From Annulohypoxylon bovei var. microspora (Eukaryota; Ascomycota; Sordariomycetes; Xylariales; Hypoxylaceae), in NCBI GenBank assembly GCA_022836615.1, contig MU405239.1:1-64000 (forward strand): a DNA stretch of 64,000 bases. Direction: 5' to 3'. The notes under the pieces are model-generated. The model searched no databases, had not been told where the DNA came from, and worked only from the letters and a program-made list of their open reading frames with translations. Both the position numbers and the translations under genes were made by a program. Of the stretch, positions 48,246-61,101 are shown in pieces (within the stretch, counting starts at the first letter, position 1; every line of letters begins with the position of its first letter).

Positions 48246-51200
48246 TTAGTAAGGGGGTCTAGTAAGATTTCCGAGAGTATTCTGCTTAGACTTGCTATCG
48301 ATGCCCTTGAGCATCGCTTGAAGGTCCATGCTAGCAGCACCAGCATTAGCGAAGTTGCTCGAGAGGATGCTGTCCCCTCCTCGACTCTTGAGATTTCTCT
48401 TAGGGCTCTTGATAGCGTGGTCTTGGCTTGAAACCTTGGCCAAGATAACCTCGGGGGGAGGCGATTTGCCTGCCAATGATGCTGGCAACGGAGGTACTGG
48501 CGGTACATGTTCTCCATCCACATTCTCATCTTCTGTAGGGTTGGATGTTAGAGGACCCCCCAAATCCCCAGACGCCTTTCGCTCCCTGGATTTTGACCTC
48601 GACCGTGCTAGAGCCGCTTCATGGCCGTCAGCGCCCTCAGCCTGAGGGTTCCATGAAAGTTCTGATGGCGTGAAATCATAACTCGCCATGCTTTCGCTGC
48701 TATCGTCGTCTTCTCGCAATGTCTGGAATGTACCCGGTCTCACCGGATCTCCCGTCAGTACCGATTTGAGCTGGTCGACAGAAGCGACGAAACCTCTACT
48801 AGAGGCACTCCTTCCTGAGCCGTGGCTCTGTATGCTAGTATTTCGTAGAGCAGCGGCGTGGCTAGCATGCGACGCAGGACGCAGGTTAGTTTGTCGAGCA
48901 TGAGCCGACTCTGGTCTACTTGAAGGGAAACCATTGGCTGAAAGCCCGTTAACAGTAAGATAATTTCCCTTAGTAGTAGTCGTCCCAGTTTTAGACCCAT
49001 TGAGCGAGGCTGACTTGCTCTCTGCCTGAATGGCGATGACGGCGGCCTCTCGACTCCACTCCGCCAACATTTCTTCTCTGAATTTGTCAGGCAGAACAGG
49101 CTCATCATGGGCAGGCGGAATAGGACCTAGGGTGGAGCCCAGGGTTGGATGCGCGAATACGCGACCAGGTGACGTGGAAGGGCTCGAGGGAGGGGAAATT
49201 GCTCTATCCTTATAGCTCGTGCAGATGGAGTCAACCATCGCAAGGCGGTCGTCAAAGGGCAATAACGCTTCCGACTCCACCTCATGCGTAGGCATCTTCG
49301 ATTCGGATCTAGCCATACCGGGAGTCCCCAAAAGTTCCAATGATGGTGTTGGGATATGTATACCATCAACCCAGAAATTCTTGCTTCTTCTACGGACTAC
49401 TTCGTTGTGAATTGCGCGGCCGACAGGCGATCCCTCGAAGTCAAAATGCTCACTCAAGGCCCAGAAATAGCCGTGACACAGACATCCAAGATGGACTTTC
49501 GACGCGGGCGTCTCTGCTTCCAATATATCCTCCTGGAGCCGGAATATCACTGGAATACCATATCTGGCAGCATTAACACCGAGCTTATTGACCAGTCTGG
49601 TCAGTAAGACATGGAGAAGAGCAATATCGGCCTCGTACGCCATGAACTGTAGGGCGTTGTCGTAGATGGCAAGATGCAGAAGCTGCAAAAAGCGGGAGCG
49701 ACGAGCCTTAGCAGGCTTCTCCCGAGCCGAAGCACTCGAGACAGCTCTACGAGCAGCAGTCGCTGACGGTATATCTTTGTTCGCCCGCGGTTTCTGGCTC
49801 ATATCGTCTCGCGCTTCCAAGTCAGACCTCGTAGTTTCTCTATCCAGCCAAGTAGTAACGGCATCGACATACGCCTTTCGGACTTGTCCGTCTGGATCAC
49901 GTAAGAGCCAGTGCGAACCCTCCCATACCTGTATTGGAACCTTATTTCTAGTCAGGCTGACATTTCCACTAATCTTGGTCTTCGGGTTGGCTACGAGGAG
50001 AATAGACTTGATAGCTTGAAGTGCAATAGTCTTAGCCAAGTCCAACGCGAAGAAGCTATCAAGGTGAGACTGATCGTCCGAAACGTTGCCGGTTGAAACC
50101 CCAGGCGGAGAAGATTCGACCTTTTCAGTCGTTGGTGACGAATTCAACGTGCTAGGGTGCGGTTTGAGTCTCAGGAGAATACCGGACACCATGTCGGAAA
50201 TCTGGTCCGCATAGTAAACGTGAGTGGCCAGATGGCCCATACATTTCTGGATCCGAGCTAAAAGGTCTCTATACGGAGGTGCGACGTGTTGCGATAGATC
50301 GGGAGCTGTGGAGGGCTTTTCATCTCCTGATGCCGTACCAGAGCCAGCACTTCCTCTTGAACTTCCTGAGTGCTTCAAAACTCGCTTCATATGTTGTATC
50401 AACCCCAGGAGGACATCCATAACACTTAAGCCGATTAAGTTGATATCAGAGCTCAGCAATGATCCGATTATAGCGGTTAGTACAATTTGATCGGCCACGT
50501 TTTCGTCGATCGGGGGATTCCGTAGTAGTGCGTCTGTGGTAGTAATCATCATAACATAACGGTCTTGAACTGGAGCCCATCTCGTGACAAACTCGAAAAT
50601 TTTGATCGCCCAGCCATGGTCACGTCCGGTATCCCCCTTAGCTTCTATTACCACTGTTTCTTTCTGCTGAACCCGTTCCTTGATAAATTTTAACAAGGCT
50701 GTAGTCGCCCCGCTAATCTGTGCCCTGTTTGGTATGACAAATATTTGTTTTAGGCATTGCATAGCCATAACGCCAATGTCCTCTTCAGCTAGCTTGTCAA
50801 TATCGACGGATGTGCCGGAGATAGCTATAGGGTTCGCGTCACCTCCAGTGTCGGCAGTTCTAACGGTTGAAATACTCGTCCTACGTCGTAACAAAGCGTT
50901 AGAATCGACTTTTTCTTCCAGCTGTACACGCTGCAACAGGACAGTTAGGAATTCTTCGTTGTCGGTCCACAGGTTTTCTAGGATCATAGGTACTATGACA
51001 TCAAGTTGACGTCCAGCAACAGATGAAAGCGCATCGGATTCGGCGACGCTCTTGATTGCCTCCAAACCTGCATTTCTCCACCTTAGAGCAACAGGTTTGC
51101 TAGGAGGGCTTCTACCAGTATTTTTTCGGGTTGACGCGAACGTGGCGTAAGCTCGGACGACTTGCTCGTATTGACGGAGGTAAGCTTGATCGGCAAAAAG

Positions 51201-51724
51201 CGACGAGACATCGTGGTGTTCGCAGAAGATTTGGAAGGTAGGCAGTGATGCCTCGACCATAGTGATATCGTTAGACCGGAGGACGAGGTCCAGGATTTTG
51301 AGGACATTTTGGGCGAATAGGGGGAGGTCTTTCGGAGCTTTCTCGATTATGGCAGCTAGTATTTGCAAGGTGACTTGGACATTTCTGAAAGGGTTGGTTT
51401 GGTTAGTGCTTATCGCGTATTAATTGAATTAAACATCTTGGTAGGATATCCAAGTTAAGGGGCTAGACATCAATTCGCGTGGTTTTGTTTCGGGAAGTGG
51501 CTGACATACCCAATGCGTACCCTCCAAACATCGCTAGCTGTTTTTTTCTCGAGGAATTGGCCAACTTTTTGGATCTTAGACCGTCGGGAGGTAGCATAGA
51601 ATAGAAGGTAACTCAATTCGCTCGAGTTTGGCTTGACATCAACGGCCCCCTTAGTGGTGTGAGGATAGCACTTGAGGACCAGGACTTGGTGTTTCGGGCG
51701 ACATCTTTGCTGTATGGCGTTCAT
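48246..51724 (-). CDS. EFR3: EFR3-like PI4-kinase membrane scaffold
   Basis: Plasma-membrane peripheral protein that anchors the Stt4/PI4KIII-alpha complex (with Ypp1/TTC7) and so controls PI4P synthesis. Exon 1 is 51724-51510 and exon 2 51384-48246, joined over a 125-nt intron (GTATGT donor, TTTCAG acceptor), giving 1117 aa. The join restores RIGNVQVTLQILAAIIEKAP, a conserved segment. The N-terminus is basic and has cysteines (MNAIQQRCRPKHQVLVLKCYP), in line with membrane attachment by charge or acylation. A helical repeat region follows to about residue 700. The last 350 residues are low-complexity Ser/Pro/Arg, typical of filamentous-fungal EFR3 and a likely phosphorylation region. The start fits the family's short basic leader. 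Confidence in the family is high. Confidence 0.9.
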
Positions 51725-53610
51725 TGCGCCAGGCAGTGCGCAAGCAGCCTAACTAGCAAAAGGAAAAGGGGGTAGACGTTAGACGTCGATTATGAAGAAG
51801 ACAGCAGATGGATGGACCTGTCATAGAAAACCGAATCGTGCTATTTGTGTGTGAAATTGTAAATTAGGTTGGTATTCTCACTTCGTTGACCTGAGTGGTG
51901 TGAGTGTTCTGTTCTCTGTATTGTTTGTGTAGTGTTGTAGTGTTGCGTCGTGTCGTTCTCGGCCAGCGAAAAAAGAAAATTACCGTAATAATTTAGACCC
52001 CAGCAACTAGACTAAAAGTTACTTTGGGTACATTGGCATCCACGTACCAACTAGGCGGATCTGCTGGTATTAGAAACTTTATCCCTGAACGGTCGCACTG
52101 GCACTTATTAAATCCACCCCTTGTCCAAATTAAAAAGTCCGCATCAAGAGAAGGGCATGTTTAGGAAAACAATAGGAAAAAAATGTAAGAATATTGAAAT
52201 ATGTATCTGTTCTATCGAATATGTATTCAAAAATGATAATAGAAATAATTACCCACCTGTGAGGTGTCTCTTCAAGGAATGGAATCTTTTGTTTCGTCAT
52301 TCGAGGCACCAAGTACACCAATAGTGGACGCCCAACATGTAGGCTGCGTCATAAGGCGCAAATGTATCCAGTCTTCATGTTACCTGTCCTAACTGAAATT
52401 GTATTAGTCAGTGTACGACTCAGGAACTATTTCTTGATCGTCACACAGCAAGTGTCAGTGTTACCTATTGCTTCAAATAGGTGCCTAGTATTGAAGGTAA
52501 AGATGGAAGAAGATTTAAACCTTGGAAGAATGAAGATTAGAGATTGAAGATTGAACTATAATTCTAAGTTCAAAAGTAAGGAATGTTATTTAAGCTTTTA
52601 AGACTTTTAACCGTTAAAGCTTCCAACGGTCACGAGTTTAAATTGTAGGTCACCGGAGTTGGTAACGGGAAAGACCAATTAATATATCCCGTTAATAAAC
52701 CCCTTCAGCCGATCATTTGCTAAGTTGCCGTACAGCCCTATGGAGTATATGGAGTATGAGTATGCTGTATATCACACATCGCACTGCCACCTGACACGAC
52801 AGCAGCCAGATAACAACCGCTTCCTCTCAACAAAGATGCGATGAATTGTTGAACTCGGAGGAATCAGGACTTGACCTCGGATCTCCGATTCCTTCGACAG
52901 CGTCCTTCCACATTGAAATCGTGTCGCTTTTCCACTCTTATTAAACCTCTTGAGGCATACTTCGTTCGTATACGATACGAAGAGCGAATTATTTTCGGGT
53001 TTAGGATATTTTTTCATCATGCAGTGATCATCCCCATTCAATTGACTAGAAGAACGGAAAACCTCCACTTACCACATCTGCGATCTCCCCTGACCATCAA
53101 TAGCCAATCAAACGGATGCTGTCATGCCTTATTAGGTACCTCTAGCTCTTCACTCGGATCTATCCATGAATGCCAAGGTTGGAGGACATCTGATACCTAG
53201 TATCATAGCAGGGTTACATATGCAGGTTACGGTAGAGTCGAAACATCGAGCCTGTGACGAGCCTGCGAGCATCTTCCTAATATACAGGTTTTCGGATAGT
53301 TTCAATGTTTTACCAAAGAGGTGATGTCTACCACGAGGTAATAGCTAACTCGCGTCTTGTGAGCAACGATAGGTAATTGGAGTATATTCTAAACTTGGCT
53401 GTAATAATGGACCGCTATTTCTGTACGAACATGATCTGGAAACATGGCAATAGCTACCTAATTCCGGGGCGAGGTTCAAGGCAAGGAAAGATCTATTCTG
53501 TGCCATGCAGAACCTTACTCGAGTCATTTGAAGTTCGAGAGATCTATCGTTCTCAACAACGCTGAACCTCCAACATCTTTTTTTCAAAAGCCAACGGTTA
53601 CACGATCAAA
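51725..53610. other. 1.9-kb intergenic region
   Basis: No gene is supported. It contains the EFR3 promoter side. Overlapping short frames at about 52121-52547 and 52772-53200 lack motifs. Confidence 0.5.
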
Positions 53611-54498
53611 ATGTACTTGGGAAGATATCCATTATTCTACCGCGTGTCTGCGCGATGCTCTTCGCCTCCAACTTTGAATAATCGAATAAGCCAGGTCATT
53701 ACGGTCGCGGATATATGTTCGCAAGCTTAGTCATCGCCGCCAGTTGGATGCGAACAGAGCGAAGAAACAGAAAGGCGAATAGAAATAGCAGACGCCAGCA
53801 TACGTCTAACCTCAGCAGAAGCTAATCATGACTTACCTATAACTGCCGGAGCTATCGTGGATTCTACAGTCGAGTGCGATCCTACTAAAGACCCCGACGA
53901 GCGAATAAGTAGCAACTTCACTGCGGAATGCTATCTAGATCTGCTCTCAGCAGAACATGGAGATCTCGGCCAAGAGGAAGATGATTTAACAAGCGTTCTG
54001 TCTTCACTCGGCAAAACCTTGTTTAATTCGTCTGTTCAGCCGGGCTACCCCCCTGATAACTTGCTGTCGGATACTTCTAAGGAAGACTATAAAATGACTG
54101 GCATCGTCGATGAAGTGTCAGACTATAGCAAGAAATGCGATCAAACGATTGTTCTATCTTCTCCTGCTAATGACAAATGCGAATGCGTCCAGGACGGCAG
54201 CCTAAAATATCTTACTCGCTTTTACTCTACGGCTCCCGACTTAGATCATGGACGCCTCACCACAGAAGTATCCAGCCCTCGCGGAATACATCAGGTTTCG
54301 AAGCCCAAGCTTGGTCGGTTTAGGCATATAAAGATGAAGGAACACAATTCAAAAACCCTTTCTTCATCACCTACCAAAATTCCAGTCGCTAAATACAACA
54401 ATAAGATGTATGATTCAGTATCTCCCCAGAAAGCTAGAGCTTACAGAAAGGAAAATATCGATTATCATTATAACCTACCGAATGCTGCCTTTGATTGA
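53611..54498 (+). CDS. Hypothetical protein, in-frame TAG or intron
   Basis: I do not recognise this gene. One frame is open from 53731 to the TGA at 54498 (255 codons) but has no ATG near its beginning. In the same frame ATG 53611 opens 39 codons that end in TAG at 53728-53730. That TAG is also a usable acceptor (GCTTAG). Splicing from the GTGTCT at 53644 would remove 87 nt and join MYLGRYPLFYR to SSPPVGCEQSEETERR in frame; the donor is weak, and other donors are possible. The protein is acidic in its first half and basic near KPKLGRFRHIKMKEHNSK, with no membrane segment. It could equally be a pseudogene with a nonsense mutation. Confidence 0.4.
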
Positions 54499-56264
54499 TA
54501 GGTACTCTGCACCAAGGGAACATCACAGAAGCAAGCGAGAGGAATGATAACATGCCGAGAAAAGGTGGTAATCTCCTTCTTTTGGTCGCTAGTCGAATAC
54601 TAAGAGGAAGGCTTTGGATGGCGTTGAATGGGGGCTCGAACACTTCTCGGAAACTAAACTTGCAATACAAAAGGAGGGCGCAGCTTGTCTCTTATCATAG
54701 GCTAATGTGTAATACCGGGCATCAGAACTGATGTTTGGCCTCTCCCCATCTTATCAAGATAGGTACGCGGTTGACTCGACAATAGACTTGGCTTGTGTAG
54801 AAAGGGGTTCGTCATCCTCGTCATCACAAATCTAGTGCCGCATGGTATGAATGGCGGTTTCTTCAAAAATCATGACCTCTAGGGTGGAGGGAAAGGAGGT
54901 CTTTCTAAGATGCCCACTCTTGATCGTAGACTATGGCGTCTTTGATGAGAACGGCTACTACAATAGGAGAACACGCACATAGAAAAGGTTAGAAGTGTCT
55001 TTAGGCTACGAAAGACTACGCATACGACCTTTACTTATGATAGCAGTTTCATGATTTGCCGTTCTGTCTTCGTTCTGTTTTCGTTCTGTCTTGAAGTCAA
55101 TATAAGATCAGTCTCTAGTCCCTTTATAGGGCTATGTTAGCATGATCTTAGTACAAATCCCCTGTCCTTGCTGCGCTTCGAGTTACTTAAAGGAGAAATA
55201 TATGCTTAAGCACTTGTAAACGAAGGTATCTGAATAATTGGGTTCTTGATAATACCCCTGAAATCAATTCGATATATGCATTATAAGCATTAGTACATAT
55301 TGAGTTTACCCGATAAGTACATACATAATCTTACCTAATCACGAGATAAGATGATGAGTGAGCACCTGCTTTCTCGAGCCAAGCCTCGGATCTGATCAGC
55401 ACTGAACCCTGAATATTAAAGCTTCTTTCATCTGTGCCGCTTACACTGCTAGGTTTCTCGGATCACCGGAATATTCAATTCATTTTTGGTCCTATCATAA
55501 TAAGGGAGATTCTCACAAGAGCCTAGGATTTAGCGTCGCATATCTTAGGTAGTAGGGCTGTTTGGCGTGACAATGATCGAAAATCGAACTATTTTGGTCT
55601 ACTTACGTATGCAGCTATCTGAAAGATAACGAAGACCTGGTTTCGCCCCAACTTGGAAGTGAGACATACATGCTTAGGTACCTATCGGTCCATTGGAACC
55701 CTGCCCTGCAGGAAGCCGATCGTGCTGGCGTCCCTACATACCTCTTATCAGCGGAAGAGAGTTACGCAGCTGGACTAGGCGGCTTGAACACATTGAGTCT
55801 CTCATGTCGTCGGCGAATGAGCAGTGGATATTCCTAAATCAGGGATCCGTCCAGCTCGACCTTTCGCTTCTGCACCCCACGGCTGATTGGCGGCCGGGGT
55901 GTACTACGCTCCAACAACCCAGCCAGCCTATGTTTACGTACATTGAAACTTATCTAAGATATCTGATATCTATGATGGTTATCAATGCAGGATCTGGGTT
56001 AAATAAGATGGCTTGCAGCGACGCAGCGCAACGTCTCACACATCCATCTCTCGGTCCAGCCGTTGAGTCTTTCTTACGACAACCCCTCATGAAAACCGTC
56101 GACCGCCAATCCGGTTTCCCTGATAGAATATATTCGACGTACTACACCTACCATTGAGGCTCATCGCATCGTACTTAGTCAATTTTTTTTGTGAGAGCAC
56201 CGCGTGGCGACAATTGGGATCTTATAATTAGGAGGCCATTACGTGCCACCCATTGAGTCTCAAT
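54499..56264. other. Intergenic region with a gene relic
   Basis: No intact gene is supported. A possible acetyltransferase relic is listed separately at 55690-55850. The bases just before 56265 are the permease promoter. Confidence 0.5.
55690..55850 (+). pseudogene. Possible GNAT acetyltransferase relic
   Basis: One frame reads NPALQEADRAGVPTYLLSAE followed by ESYAAGLGG, similar to the end of GNAT acetyltransferases (A-D-x-x-G-x-P-x-Y-L-x-A-S, then a glycine-phenylalanine-glutamate turn). The expected next part appears only after a change of frame, as RRLEHIESLMSS. No upstream acetyl-CoA-binding motif is found. This would be a short frameshifted remnant; the evidence is weak. Confidence 0.3.
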
Positions 56265-58321
56265 ATGACGACCGACAATGGAGAACGGCGGGAGTCGCAT
56301 GCTCCGGCTGTGACGACCGTATTCGCCGAGGGAGACATGCCCGATCATATCGCAGAGATGTCCGAAGACGAGGCGGCCCTTGCGGCGCTCGGTTATAAGC
56401 AGGAGTTCAAACGAGAGTTTTCGGCCTGGACGACTTTTGCTGTCAGTTTCGCTGTGATGGGACTTCTGCCGAGTATCGCTACGACTATGTGGTATGGACT
56501 TGGATATGGTGAGTCAATCCTATGGTGTTTTAAGAGTTTCATAAGGAGAGTAAAATACTGATATGATTATGTAGCTGGACCTGCGGCAAACACCTGGGGC
56601 TGGCTGTTGTCTGTCGTGTTTATTCTATGCGTAAGTGCTCGACCATTTCTTGAATATGAAATTATCCAAGTTGACCTCTCTTTATAGGTCGCTGCTTCGA
56701 TGGCGGAATTGGCAAGTAGCATGCCAACATCCGGCGGTCTTTACTACGCGGCGGCTGTCCTCGCGGGTCCGAAATATGGCCCATTCGCGGCTTGGATTAC
56801 AGGCTGGAGCAATTGGTTCGTGCAAGTTACCGGAGCTCCTAGTGTTGACTATGGATGTGGTGAGTCTCAACTACTTTGGTATTCGTGATTATCCGGTGAG
56901 CGTTAGAAACTGACTCTTGTCTCCTTCCAAGCTGCCATGATTTTGGCTGGAGCGTCGATAATGAACCCGGAATACGTACCGACGAACTACCAGACCTTCC
57001 TCCTGACGGTTCTCATCATGTTGACACACGCCTGTATCAGCAGCATGCCGACGCTATGGATCGCAAACTTCAACTCCGTCGGAACCGCCATTAACATCCT
57101 CTGCCTCCTGATCGTTATTATCATCATCCCTACCGCGACCACCAGCGTGCCGAAATTCCAGCCTAACGAATATGCATGGGGTATCCAAAATGGCACGGAC
57201 TGGCCTGACGGAGTCGCCGTGCTGATGTCCTTCCTGTCTATCATCTGGACCATGTCCGGCTACGACGCCAGCTTCCATCTTTCCGAGGAGTGCTCGAACG
57301 CAGCCGTCGCCACACCTAGGTCTATCGTCATGACCGCAGCATCGGGATCTGTCCTCGGTTTCATACTGAACACGCTCATCGCGTATACAATCCAGGATGT
57401 CGAAGAGATCATAGGCAGCGATCTGGTAAGGACTCCTATAAAAAAAGCTAACACATAACTCATGCTAAATAACGTCACCAGGGCCAACCATTCGCCGCAT
57501 ACCTAATCCAAATCCTCCCGCAAAAAGTCGCCCTCGCCGTCCTCGCCATGACCATCGTGTGCGCGTACTCCATGGGCCAGGGCTGCATGGTGGCCGCGTC
57601 CCGCGTGTGCTTCGCCTACGCGCGCGACGACTGCTTCGGCATCGTCAGCCGCCCGCTCAAGAAGGTCAACCGGTACACGCTCACGCCCGTGAACGCGGTG
57701 TGGTTCAACACGTGCATCGGCATCCTCCTGCTGCTCCTGATCTTCGGCGACACCGCCATCGACGCCATCTTCAGCATCGGCGCCATCGCCTCCTACATCG
57801 CCTTCACCACCCCCATCTTCCTCAAGATCGTGTTCGTGGGCAACAAATTCCGCCGCGGACCATGGCATCTCGGCGCCGCGAGCTTGCCGTCGGGCATTGC
57901 GGCGTGCTGCTTTGTGGTTGTGATGATGCCGATTTTGTGCTTCCCGAGCGTGAGGGGCGATGATTTGACGCCGGAGACCATGAATTGGACGTCGCTTGTT
58001 TATGTGAGACTCCCCTAACCCCTCCTCCTTAACCCCTGCAGTGGAGCTTTCTACGGCTTTGGCTGTATATACCATGTACTTGAGTAAGATTACTGACTTT
58101 TGACTTAGGGCGCGCCGATGTTCATCGTCGTGATCTGGTTCTTCGTCGACGCGCACAAGTGGTTCAAGGGCCCGAAGATCAACATCGAGCACCACATGCT
58201 ACACCAACAGCTGATGGGCGTCGAGGGCGTCGAGGCCACCAAGGGAAGCGATGGGAGTAGCGGAAAGAGCAAGGACTTGGATGTGGAAAGGGGGTCGGTG
58301 TCTAAGATGCCATTGGCTTAG
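56265..58321 (+). CDS. APC-family permease (GABA/choline/polyamine type)
   Basis: Polytopic membrane transporter of the amino acid-polyamine-organocation superfamily, in the fungal group with Uga4, Hnm1 and Tpo5; substrate undecided. Six exons: 56265-56508, 56575-56630, 56688-56859, 56932-57425, 57482-58003 and 58109-58321, giving 566 aa. All junctions keep frame with GT-AG ends (introns 56-105 nt). Motifs: a hydrophilic head with DEAALAALGYKQEFKREFS, then the first membrane helix with MGLLPSIATTMWYGLGYAGP, ELASSMPTSGGLYYAAA (the APC substrate region), WITGWSNW, and SGYDASFHLSEECSNAA, the SGYD/E motif of this group. I count about 12 hydrophobic segments, with a short cytosolic tail rich in Ser and Lys. 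Exon 5 is much more GC-rich than the neighbouring exons. Confidence 0.92.
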
Positions 58322-59454
58322 GCGGGCGATGCGATGTCAAAATGAGATCTTGTGCGATTTGCGTATTTAGTGTAGTTCGCATATGTGGTGATATAGATCT
58401 GGGGCTATTAGAGGTCATAGAATATATTTCGATAATTTAATACCGTTTGTTTACTGGGCTTCGCTTGAAGATAATGGGTAGTTTGATGTGTCTTGTGATT
58501 ATTACATTGTTAAATGCTAATACTACGTAGACTACTTAGAGTATATATCTCGAAATATCAAAATAATAGAATATACCGAAATGTATTCCTATTAGAGACC
58601 TATGGTTTTTAGAAGCCTGGCGATACTATACGATGGCGATGATTGTAATTTTGACCGACGGCGACGTCCTATCCACCAAAGTGGTTTGTCTCCTATCCCA
58701 CCAAACATATCTCTCGCCACTGCATCTCACGATTGAGCGAGTCAAGCAACAATACGTCGTCCACATACCTCCCACATCCCACATCCCTCAGCCCCGTTAT
58801 CAGCTCCAGGTCGCCGTCCCCGGGACATCATCGACCCACAGCGACCCGCGATAACGCTAGCATATCTTCTCCAGAGGCCGAAACGAGGCTATCGCGAACC
58901 CCTAAGTTGAAATAGGAAATATCGCATAAACCTGCCCGAACGAGTAAAGGCTGACGACCTGAGGTCGGGCTGCGCTAAGAGATAAACAGCCGCCTTCTAG
59001 CGTGCGCCTTGGCAATCACTCGCTTTAGTGCATCTTCTGGCGCTAGTATGGATATGAAGGTAGGTATTGAATTGAGGTATGTAGGGGGCTGGCGGGCGAT
59101 CTTGTACTGGGTAATTTAGGAGGCCATCATTAGGAAATCGTTCTTGAGACGTCGTCTTATTGGTTAACATCACATAGTTTACCTACATAGACGGCTTGTC
59201 TACGAGGCGATGCATCACCATGCTTCGCTGTACATCCTGTCCTTATTGGTGAGCTAATCCAACACTTGATCGACTGCAAAATCCGATTAAGTTGCTGTGA
59301 TACTAGAGCTATTCTGCCACAAGCCCACGATTGGGTTCGAGGCATCTTCAATACATTAGCTGTAGTTATTTCGACAGAGTAAGCTACAACATGCCGTATC
59401 CAGAAAGAATCATGGCAAAGGGTATCCTTGAAATAGCTCATACCGTAGCCACAG
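58322..59454. other. Convergent intergenic spacer
   Basis: 1.1 kb between two converging genes, holding the permease 3' end and the CENP-O 3' end. It is AT-rich at 58380-58620. No gene is seen. Confidence 0.55.
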
Positions 59455-60427
59455 TCAAGCAGCATCAAGCCGCCTAACAACCTCCTCCACCCTCACACTC
59501 TTTCCCAGAAGCTGCCTCACAGCGTCCCTATCCTGCCCATTCTCGCCCTGCGCGACCATCTTCACGATATCGCCATCGTCGCCAATAACCAGCCGCCCGG
59601 ACCTGCCATCGCCCCACTCAACGCGGATCTGCTTCGCCTGGGCGTCGGCCGCGCTAATATCCACAATCGGGACCTCGCCCTCCCTCGCCCTCTCCCTCTC
59701 CCCAGTCTTCCGCTCCAAGCCCGCGGAGCTCCTCAGATCGCCGATCGCCGCCGTGCGGTTATGGTAGCGCACGAGCTCGCGCCGCAGCGCGCGCGCGAAC
59801 GCGGCCAGGTCCTGCTTCTTCGGCGCGTCGCGCTCGTCCCTGGCCGCCGGCGGGGGAGGCAGGTGGCGCGCGGCCAGCGCGGCGAGCGGCACGCACGGCG
59901 GCACGGTGTGGCGGTGGACGCGCAGCGCGCGCGACCCGGCGGCGTGCGGCCGGTTCAGCAGCACGTAGTACGGCCGCAGGAACCGCGCCTTGTACATGAT
60001 CTCGAGGCGCAGGCCCAGCACGCGGCCGCCGTCCGCGGCCCGCGGGTCCGGGTCGCACACCTTGAACGTCGTGATGGAGGCGCAGGTTCGGTACAGGCAC
60101 TGCTGCTTGCGCGCGTCGTGCTCGCCGGCTTTGGCGAGTAGTTCTTGCGAGCGGGGGGTGGGGGTGGTGGTTTTCTGCGCTGGTTTGGGGCGCTGCGTGC
60201 TGTCGCTGGCTTGGAGGAGCTGGCGTGTTGGCTCGGAGGTTATTATGGTGGCGGTTTGGAGCTTGAGGTCTCGCTTTAGGGATTCGACTAATAGGGGTCA
60301 GTATTGATTCCGAAAGGGGTATTAGAATTGTGAGATTTATGTTACCTTGGTCTCTCAAATTTGCGATTTCGTTATCGAGCCTATCCGCGACAGATAGCTC
60401 TGACAATTGAATTTCTTCGGTTGCCAT
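59455..60427 (-). CDS. CENP-O / Mcm21 kinetochore subunit
   Basis: Predicted subunit of the inner kinetochore COMA/CCAN complex, partner of CENP-P (Ctf19), acting at centromeres. Exons 60427-60346 and 60287-59455 are joined over a 58-nt intron, giving 304 aa. An N-terminal coiled coil (ELSVADRLDNEIANLRDQ, then VESLKRDLKL) covers about 9-37. The RWD-like part runs about 95-210 with the family signature KARFLRPYYVLLNRP at 127-141, LRVHRHTVPPCVPLAALA at 149-166 and LAAFARALRRELVRYHNR at 188-205. The tail ends with a short beta-rich part, IRVEWGDGRSGRLVIGDDGDI. The call rests on this motif pattern recalled for Cenp-O proteins. Exon 2 is very GC-rich, and the antisense frames over it are not genes. 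It is divergent from the acetyl-CoA transporter (674 bp apart). Confidence 0.85.
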
Positions 60428-61101
60428 GTTTATGGATATTTCATTATAGCTTCACAAAGGTTGAATGTTGAATGTTGATGTTGATTTATTCTACTGAAGT
60501 ATGACGACGCGAAAGACGCGTTCCGATTGATGACCTAATCGATAATGATTAGGATAAGGGTGGGGAGATCTAGATCAAAGTGGGGTCTGTACCACCAAGA
60601 CCAAGTACCTGGTATGCTTAGTCATTTATTGAACCAGGGTTTCCTTTCGTATTATTGGGCCAAAGTTAACACGTCCATCTTTTTTTTGCTTCTTCCTTAG
60701 AGACAATCCCCATTTAGCCACGATGGACTGAAGAGGGAAACGGGAACTATTTATTGGTGGTTTTTGAGGTTTTACAACTTCTTTCGTCTTTCGAATCGTT
60801 CGTTACCTATACAATACTTCCATTCAGAGGCCCACTTTGCCACTTCGAAGCGCGATCCAAAAAGGCCACGGTTGCTGCTTATTATTGTGTTGTTGACTTA
60901 TTGGACAAGACAAACACTTTCCACAAATTATACAAAAGTTACTATTAATCTAACTAGACATCTTACACAAGCTTTGTACCATCTACTTCGATCCCAACTC
61001 GTTATTATTTGTTCCACTGTGTCACTAGAGACCTACGAAGGCCTAGCGACTACTATCCTCTCCCAACCGAATCCTCTACATCGCTTTGCGCCGAATTACG
61101 A
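60428..61101. promoter_or_regulatory. Divergent promoter region, CENP-O / AcCoA transporter
   Basis: 674 bases between two divergent start codons. The right half is pyrimidine-rich with a poly-T run near 60681-60687. I see no specific operator motif. Confidence 0.4.

Noticed and set aside
57503..58195. 230-aa minus-strand frame over permease exon 5
   Set aside because: Shadow of GC-rich coding sequence: an Asp/Arg/His/Ala mixture with no domain.
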